The translations under genes were made by a program, and so were the position numbers. The notes below the pieces were generated by a model. It did not search any database and was not told where the DNA came from. It saw nothing but the letters and a program-made list of their open reading frames with translations. Of a stretch of DNA of 64,000 nucleotides, positions 58,171-64,000 are shown one piece after another. Positions within the stretch are counted from its first letter, which is position 1. Every line of letters begins with the position of its first letter. This DNA is from Pseudomicrostroma phylloplanum (taxonomy: Eukaryota > Basidiomycota > Exobasidiomycetes > Microstromatales), in the NCBI GenBank assembly GCA_039545275.1, contig BCHS01000003.1:62001-126000 (forward strand), read 5' to 3'.

Positions 58171-59779
58171 ATGTCCCCCACAACTGCTCCTGCTGGTCCC
58201 TCACGGGGAGCTGTGACAGAATTGCCAGATGAGATCTTGATGAAAGTGAGCTTGCGGCCCCGGCTACTCGCTTGCTATCAAACTAGGCCAGCGGGGAATC
58301 TTAACTGCATTATGGTGCTGATAGGCCTTTCGTTCTTTACCTGCTAGATCTGGATGGAAGTGCATGTTTACGACCGAAATTTCCACGCCTCCGCAATACT
58401 CTCTCAGGTCTGTAAGAGATGGTACAGTGAGTGTAAAGCCTCGAAGGAAGGAGCGCCCTTGCCAGGCTCCGTCCCTGAGCTGCTCAGTCCCGCCCATCTC
58501 CCCCTGGATCCTTTCCCTCCCTCTTTTTATCCTCTCCCTCCCACCTCCTTCTACTCCCAGGGCTCTCGAAAGACGTGGAACTGAGGGCAGAAGTCTTCAT
58601 CGCCAGATGCACACCCGCCTATGCAATCTTCGATGCTATAGCTTATCCTGGGATCTTTACGACTGAGCTCTTCCAGGTGGGTAGAATCGGCTGACATCGA
58701 GACCCTGAAGGTGATGCCGAGCGTCCACTTCTTCTCGTAGGCTCTACGCAGAAAAGGCGCCTTGCTGTCCAAAGCTTTGGTGCAGGAAGTCTGCGCAGTG
58801 AGTGCTTTCATTAACGGGCAGAGCTACCATGGCAAGCGTCCACTGACACTTACTGTTCTGTTGTACATAGTACGGACTCCTTGACCCTCCAGAGTCGGGC
58901 CCACAGCTGGGCTCGGATGAGAACAACCGCGGCAAAGACTGCAAATGGGGCTTGTACATCAGACCCCTAGCCCGTAGAGCTGTGGAGGAGGAGGGGAGGA
59001 GATTGGTACGTTGCGTGTTGAGAGTGAAGCAGTCGCCTCCATCAAGCGACACTGAGCCCACNNNNNNNNNNNNNNNNNNNNNNNNNNNNNNNNNNNNNNN
59101 NNNNNNNNNNNNNNNNNNNNNNNNNNNNNNNNNNNNNNNNNNNNNNNNNNNNNNNNNNNNNNNNNNNNNNNCGTAGAGCTGTGGAGGAGGAGGGGAGGAG
59201 ATTGGTACGTTGCGTGTTGAGAGTGAAGCAGTCGCCTCCATCAAGCGACACTGAGCCCACTAGCCCTGGCATGTTTTCGACCATACTATATCAGTACCCA
59301 GACTTCAAGAATGAGCAGATGGATCAAGACCTATGGTCTCGATGGCTCGTCGGAGAGACGCCCTTGGAAGATCGGCAAGTTGCAGCCCTCATCCTGGATC
59401 GACACTTTGCTCCTCTTCCACTCCCTTGGAAGAACGCCAGGCTACCAGCAACGGATATGCAGATTCTTGAAAGAGCATTCGGCCTCGGCGATGTGAGTTG
59501 CCACATAAGCAGTGAGCGCAAGCGTACGTGGCCACCGTGACTGACAACCGATCGCCCTGCAATGTCTTCTCTTCACAGCGCCTCAAGCTTGCCCGCAAAT
59601 ACCTCGCCGAGCAGCAAAAGAGAGCGGGAGGTGATGCAGCCTTTGAGCATCCTGCCCTGACCCAACTTACTAGGCGTATGCCAGATGTCACACGCCTCAA
59701 TGGACGAGACCGAGCGCGCGCATTTAGCATACTAAGCGCCCAGCCGGGCGGAGGTCAAACACTACGTCATATCCAGTGA
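58171..59779 (+). CDS. T1: short F-box-like tandem-family protein, T subfamily (spans assembly gap)
   Basis: Seven exons: 58171-58245, 58348-58426, 58561-58676, 58741-58797, 58871-59005, 59295-59492, 59579-59779; 286 aa. Exon 2 is 79 nt (58 in the other subfamilies) because the F-box-like segment is longer: ELPDEILMK, intron, IWMEVHVYDRNFHASAILSQ then VCKRWY, the best F-box match in the window. Then LRAEVFIARCTPAYAIFDAI, ALRRKGALLSKALVQEVCA, DLWSRWLVGETPLEDRQV and FAPLPLPWK; a basic helix RLKLARKYLAEQQKRAG follows. The N gap falls in intron 5, so the protein is probably unaffected. Function unknown. Confidence 0.75.
58973..59260. repeat. Identical 89-nt direct copies flanking the N run, probable uncollapsed contig overlap
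   Basis: 58973-59061 and 59172-59260 are identical and cover the last 33 coding bases of T1 exon 5 and the start of its intron. The second copy is out of place for the gene structure. Two contig ends overlapping in truth but scaffolded apart would produce just this. Confidence 0.85.
59062..59171. other. Assembly gap (110 N)
   Basis: Run of unknown bases, flanked by the same 89-base sequence on both sides (58973-59061 and 59172-59260). Confidence 0.97.
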
Positions 59780-60373
59780 TGGACTGGTTGTCAAGAAAAG
59801 GGAAAGTGCAGCCCGAGATTCCTGTCGTCGGCGGGCCTCGTCTTGTCACATCAAGCTTTCGCTTAGGGGGACTCAGTTGAGCTCATCCACCGTTCCTTCT
59901 CCGGCGCGAATGGTGTATGCTCGGGAGTCATCTGATTAGAACCCCTGTGCCAGCCTGACGCGTCCTCTGTACATGCGTTTCAATTTCTGTCTTACACAAC
60001 GGCCTGTACTTCAGATCAGTCTCGGAGCCACTGGCTCGACTCCTCAACCTCATGATTATAACAGTACTTGTCTGTATCCGAAGCGAGGCCTGGCCTTGGT
60101 GACGGTGACGGAAGTGGCCAGCCGTACGCGGCGCGTCGACGGGATCGCGTGAGGGCGAAGCAGCTATCGAGCCGCTCTCGGTGCATGCCACGCGCGGAGG
60201 TCGAGGCAGGCAGGTACCCATTGCTGAGCGCTGCCCTCTGCGTCTGTACCCATCACACCTTTCCCCATCTTGCACGAGCATTCCGCCTTGTACCACCTCC
60301 CTTCTGTAACCTTACATGCGTCGGGTGTTGTCGTCAGTTGTCTCTCCTACCCTCATCTTGTACCCATAACACT
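59780..60373. other. Intergenic region T1-T2
   Basis: Contains ACGCGT (59958-59963) and the T promoter block (60135-60196). No gene supported. Confidence 0.5.
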
Positions 60374-61614
60374 GTGTCCCCACTCCCGTCAACGAGCGGG
60401 CAAAGACAAGATCCTCTTCGCCCAGGGTACGAAGCGTAGGAATTTGTCTACAGTGTAAGACTTAGCGCTGTAGTTTTGCCTGACGAATGCATATCTAAGG
60501 TGAGCATCCAACTAGGTTCTCGCGATCGATGAAGGCCAGCAGAGACGTCCTTGGTCCCTGTGCTGACAAGCTCATCATTTGTCACCCCAAATGTATGGCA
60601 GTCCGTCCTCTGGACTTTGACTTTTACTCTATGAACCGGGTTTATAAGCAAGGATTGGGACAGTGAGTGTCAAGCCGATCGTGTGCGATAGTGAGTGCTC
60701 AGCTCAGTCGCTCATCCCATCCACGCCGACTTCGTTCTCTTGCGTAGCCCCCAAAATACTGAGCGTTATCAGAGGACGTCAGCTTAGGACCCGATTGCTT
60801 GCTCTTGTGAAGTACCTCCGCATACGCAGTCTTTGAGGCGATCGCCTACCCCAAGATCTCGACGGCTGAGCTCTTCAAGGTGAGTACTGGTACAGGGATG
60901 TCTGGCATCAAGACTCTCAAGTCGTGTGCTCAACGTACAATTTCCCCTGTAGTCACTGCGCAAGAAGGGCGCTCCTGTGTCGGTGAGTCTAGCACAAGAG
61001 CTATACCGTGTGGATGCCTTGAAGAGCAAGATTGGACTTTGAGGCGTAGAGCTGACACTTTGAGATGATCGCAGTGGAGCCTCCCTCTTCTGTTTACCCC
61101 TCCTCCAGAAATACTTGCAGCTCGTCCCCAGTGGGGAAGTCAGATCGGCAGCCCTCCCTACATGGCAGTGGCAATAGCAGGCTCGAGACCTGTGCGTCGA
61201 GTGTACCGAGCCAGACACTCCCTTCATCGAGCGATACTGACCCCATCACTTCCGATCTGCTTCCACTTCCGATATCTCAGTATGGAGACCCCCTCAGCCT
61301 CGAGAGGGACCACGATATGTGGTCGTATTGGATGCTCGGGGAGCTTCGACTCACCACCAAGGACCTCGAGAATTCCTTCCTCGCAAAGATGTTCGCCCCG
61401 CTGCCGGTCCCCTTCCAGCCAGACAAGAGGGAATCCCGCCTTCGAGCATCCGGCGGTGACCGCTCTCCTTCACCGCCTCCCTGACTACTCAGGGTTGAGC
61501 GACGAGCAACAGGAGCAAGCAGCGTCCTATGCTACAGTACCACACATTCAACATTCTATCCGGACCGAGCGTCACCAACTAGAACTGGCCCTCCGAAGCT
61601 TTTCTCGTCGGTGA
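60374..61614 (+). pseudogene. T2: broken copy of the T subfamily
   Basis: Pieces of a T gene are recognisable in order. GTG at 60374 stands where T1 and T3 have ATG. VLPDECISK and a donor follow (to 60499). The exon 2 remnant (RPLDFDFYSMN) has apparently lost its acceptor (AG to AA near 60589-60590) and is shorter by 7 bases. Exon 3 has TGA at 60808-60810 where T3 has the Arg of ARS/TP, then AYAVFEAIAYPKISTAELFK. Exon 4 (60953-61009, 57 nt) is intact: SLRKKGAPVSVSLAQELYR. Exon 5 is not recognisable. Exon 6 (DHDMWSYWMLGELRLTTKDL, FAPLPVPFQPDK) runs directly into exon 7 sequence in another frame (NPAFEHPAVTALLHRLPD), so the intron and neighbouring coding sequence were deleted. Several independent lesions make a functional product very unlikely. 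Confidence 0.8.
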
Positions 61615-61970
61615 ATCACACCATCGTACTACTGTTCTGTAGTAAGCTCTTATCGATGATTTCTGCAACGGACCACCGCTACCTATACCAATCAATATGA
61701 AAACCTCGCTACCAATACCAATAGATGGTCATCTGCTTGCCGCTGTACGATTGTAGGGCTCCTTACTGACCTCGGACCTGTGTGACAGAGGTGGGCAGCC
61801 GTAGTGTGTGACGAGGAGACCGCGTTGAGAGCAAAGTAGCTTTGATGGCGACTGGTCGCTGCCCGCGTGCATGCGGTGCGCGAGGGTCGCTCACGTACAG
61901 TACCCATCGTTGAAGGCTGCCCTCTGCCCCCGTCTTCCCCTCCACTCCACCCCTGCCGTCTTCCCCAAAC
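61615..61970. promoter_or_regulatory. Promoter region of T3
   Basis: Block 61830-61940 matches the T2 and T1 promoters (GCGTGCATGCGGTGCGCGAG; GAAGGCTGCCCTCTGCC). No gene seen. Confidence 0.5.
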
Positions 61971-63416
61971 ATGTCCCCTTCCATCACCAAACCTCCTGGT
62001 CCCTCACAGGGACCTCTGGCACTACTCCCCGACGAAGTCTTGGAGCCGGTAAGAGCTTCGCTACTCTCTCACCATCAGGCAAGGCCGACAGAGCTCGCAC
62101 GTGTGCTGACAGGCAGGCGTCTCGCTTCTCCCCCGCCAGATCTGGATTGAGATTCATGCTCTGGACCCCGACTTCCACTCTACTGAGAACCTCCACAAGG
62201 TGTGCAGGGGTTGGTACGGTGAGTCTAGGGTACATCATATGCTACTGCACTTAGCGCGAGTGGTAAGCTCAGTTGTTGAGCCCCTCCATCCCTCTACCTC
62301 CTCTGTACCGCCTCGTCCGGCCTCCCAGCCCTCTCCAAGGACGTCGATCTCAGGGCCGAATGCTTCATTGCGAGAAGCACCCCCGTATATGCAATCTTCG
62401 AAGCCATAGTCTACCCCAAGGTCTTTACCCTTGAGCTTTACAAGGTGGGTGGAAGGTCCTTTGTCAGCAGCGATCCCCAATAGCTCTGCCGAACTTCTCA
62501 TGGTCATATCTCTACAGCTTCTTCGCAAGAAAGGCGCCGTGCTGTCGATGGCTCTCTGTCAGCAGCTCCACTCAGTGAGTATCATAACGGGCCAGAGTAA
62601 AGGCAGAGGCGGCAAGGCAACATTTCTACGAGCCTCGCAACTCACGCTCCATTCTGCCTATACTGCCTCTCCCAGCGATATGTCAAACGAGACCTCGTAG
62701 CGCAAGACTGTGACTGGGGCTTGAGCATCAGTCACAAGTGCTATAAAGCGATCGAGGACGAAGGACATGAGCTGGTGCGCATCAACGGCGAAAGCTTGAA
62801 TTCCTCCCTTGCGCCTACTAATGCCTAGCAGCGCTCTGCATCCTGCCTGTTTCGCCATCGCCTACCAGTACGGAGACTTTATGAACAAGCCAATCGATCA
62901 TGACATTTGGTCTCGTTGGTACACCGCCGCGGTCGACCTGGAAGAGAAGGACATCGAAGCCCTCATCCTGAAGCGAAACTTTGCTCCTCTCGCGCTTCCC
63001 TGGAAAGAGAGTAGGCTCGTCACGACCTCATCGAACCTCATGACTATGCTCAGATCATACGAGGTCGCCGTTGTGAGTTGTTGGAGTGTATTCCGACAGT
63101 AGCATACAGTACGGTTGCGCTCACTGACCAGTGACCTACTCTGCAATCCTATTCTGCCCCGCTGTAGCGCATCCGCACCGCCCGCAAGTACCTCGCTATT
63201 CAGCAGCTCAAAGTCGGAGGGGATCCCCACTTCTTGCACCCCGCTGTGCAGCGCCTTCAGGACCGCTTGCCCATTGCCACGCCTCAGAAAGAGGCCGAGA
63301 TGCTAGAGATGTTCCAGCTGATGCGTCCCGAACGCCCCGAGAGCGAGATACGCGAGAGAGAGCGCAGGGAGCGCATGGAGCGCCACCACCGCTACCGTTG
63401 GGACGATTCCTACTGA
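61971..63416 (+). CDS. T3: short F-box-like tandem-family protein, T subfamily
   Basis: Seven exons: 61971-62048, 62140-62218, 62329-62444, 62518-62574, 62676-62774, 62869-63072, 63168-63416; 293 aa. Exon lengths 78/79/116/57/99/204/249. Motifs: LLPDEVLEP, intron, IWIEIHALDPDFHSTENLHK then VCRGWY; LRAECFIARSTPVYAIFEAI; LLRKKGAVLSMALCQQLHS; IDHDIWSRWYTAAVDLEEKD; FAPLALPWK (Leu for the usual Pro-Leu in FxPLPL). The C-terminal helix is very rich in Arg and Glu (ERERRERMERHHRYRWDDSY). It is the last member of the array in this window. Function unknown. Confidence 0.78.
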
Positions 63417-63702
63417 GGACTTCGAGAGAGAACGATCGTCGCCTTTGCCAGGCGGACCATGTATGCCTTAGCAGGCCAGAATCAGACGACGAGTAGTCTC
63501 AGAGATACCAAAGGATAGAGGGGGCTTTCGCACGGGTCAAAGGATCGATTGCGCTCAGCTCCAATTGCGGAGAAGCTAGACAAAGACGCAGAATCTAGAC
63601 CCTCTCCATCGAATGTCTCAGAAGCGAAAGCGATGAAGGTATACTTGGTACAGTAGAACGGCCATTGTAGACTTCCGATTCTTCCCTGTCTCTCTCCCAA
63701 TG

Positions 63703-64000
63703 TCACCCCTTTTTAGCCCAAGGAGCACTCGTGCCGCCTGTCGCCCATGGAGCAGCCGTACCGCTGACTGATGTTGCAGGAAGAGGAGGAGGGGGTGGAG
63801 CCATGCCTCTGGAGGTCGTGCTCGAGGGTAGGCCTCGTCTAGCGCTACCGAGTGGGCCCAAAGTGGCGGAGGTCGTCGACGGCGGCGGCATTCCGGAGGG
63901 AGGAGGACGCTGTGTTGCCCCTGGCAGGCCCGCTGCTGCTGCTCCTGAAGCCCATGGTGCTGGTGTTGCAGGCTGTTGAGCTCCCCCTTGACGAGAAGCG
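63703..64000 (-). CDS. 3' end of a Pro/Ala-rich protein gene, 5' part outside window
   Basis: Minus-strand frame open from the window edge to a stop at 63703, 98 residues visible. It is rich in Pro, Ala, Gly, Ser and Thr with a repeated APW (PAPWASG, TAAPWATGG, SAPWAKKG) and a MAPPPPPLP run. Composition fits the disordered tail of a larger protein, perhaps a cytoskeletal or endocytic adaptor, but no domain is visible. It convergently faces T3 across 286 bases. Confidence 0.45.
   Translation of the reverse strand, partial: ASRQGGAQQPATPAPWASGAAAAGLPGATQRPPPSGMPPPSTTSATLGPLGSARRGLPSSTTSRGMAPPPPPLPATSVSGTAAPWATGGTSAPWAKKG

Noticed and set aside
58973..59260. Direct repeats around the N run as a mobile-element footprint
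   Set aside because: The copies are 89 bases, identical, and include coding sequence; a scaffolding overlap explains them better than a target-site duplication.
27034..63416. Ankyrin repeats in the array proteins (LL..GA..S pattern)
   Set aside because: The pattern resembles one half of an ankyrin repeat but the spacing and the TPLH core are missing; I do not claim it.
26887..63416. Transposon-derived origin of the array
   Set aside because: No reverse transcriptase, transposase, integrase or terminal repeats were seen; the genes have ordinary conserved introns.
1..64000. tRNA, rRNA or CRISPR features
   Set aside because: No B-box-like GGTTCGAATCC with a matching cloverleaf and no spaced repeats were seen; a tRNAscan run would settle the tRNA question.

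Overview
The window comes from a filamentous or yeast-like fungus. Evidence: dense protein-coding genes with many 45-110 nt GT-AG introns, conserved fungal housekeeping proteins (Gcn4-type bZIP, mitochondrial proline dehydrogenase, ELO elongase, OPT transporter, MINDY deubiquitinase), no operons and high GC. Intron density and gene style suggest a basidiomycete, perhaps a smut relative (Ustilaginomycotina); that placement is inference.

Left part, 1-18.1 kb and 23.0-26.3 kb, is ordinary single-copy sequence. In order: the 3' part of an aromatic-acid-exporter/ER-transporter-like membrane protein (+); a Gcn4/CPC1-like bZIP factor (-) with short upstream ORFs; a sugar-porter MFS protein (-); proline dehydrogenase PUT1 (-); an ELO fatty-acid elongase (+) divergent from PUT1; a MINDY-type deubiquitinase (+) ending in a CaaX box; and an OPT oligopeptide transporter (-) with two micro-exons of 13 and 14 nt. 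PUT1, the bZIP and two transporters fit a nitrogen/amino-acid theme, but no co-regulation is visible.

Right part, 27.0-63.4 kb plus one locus at 18.3-22.6 kb on the minus strand, is a tandem array of one multigene family that I do not recognise. Every member starts with an F-box-like motif (LPDEIL, then IW..L....VCK/VSK). The motif is split by a first intron and followed by a module with R-A-x-Y/W-F/L, a YA-F-A-I-A-R-P segment, LL..GA..SLAL.QEL, and a closing F-x-P-L-P-L/F. Exon sizes are nearly invariant (about 78/58/116/57/111 nt), so all copies descend from one ancestor. I use provisional names: S (short, about 235-260 aa, 7 exons; S1-S6), M (about 693 aa, 14 exons; M1, M2), L (1132 aa, 17 exons; L1), SL (S and L fused in one frame; SL1 on minus, SL2 on plus) and T (about 290 aa, 7 exons; T1, T2 pseudogene, T3). 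The order on plus is S1, S2-M1, [relic of S]-M2, S3, S4, S5, S6-L1, SL2, T1, T2 pseudogene, T3. The recurring S-then-M/L arrangement, and its fusion in SL1 and SL2, indicates that an S plus M/L pair is the unit of duplication.

The array is in active birth and death. SL1 is almost intronless and carries an in-frame TGA at a conserved Trp. S2 has a one-base insertion in the invariant 116-nt exon. S4 has lost a splice donor. T2 is broken in several places. A 5' relic of an S gene lies before M2. The N run at 59.06-59.17 kb is flanked by an identical 89-nt sequence and looks like an assembly artefact. The family's function is unknown; F-box-type substrate adaptors for ubiquitin ligases are a reasonable but untested idea. 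The window ends inside the 3' part of a Pro-rich minus-strand gene.
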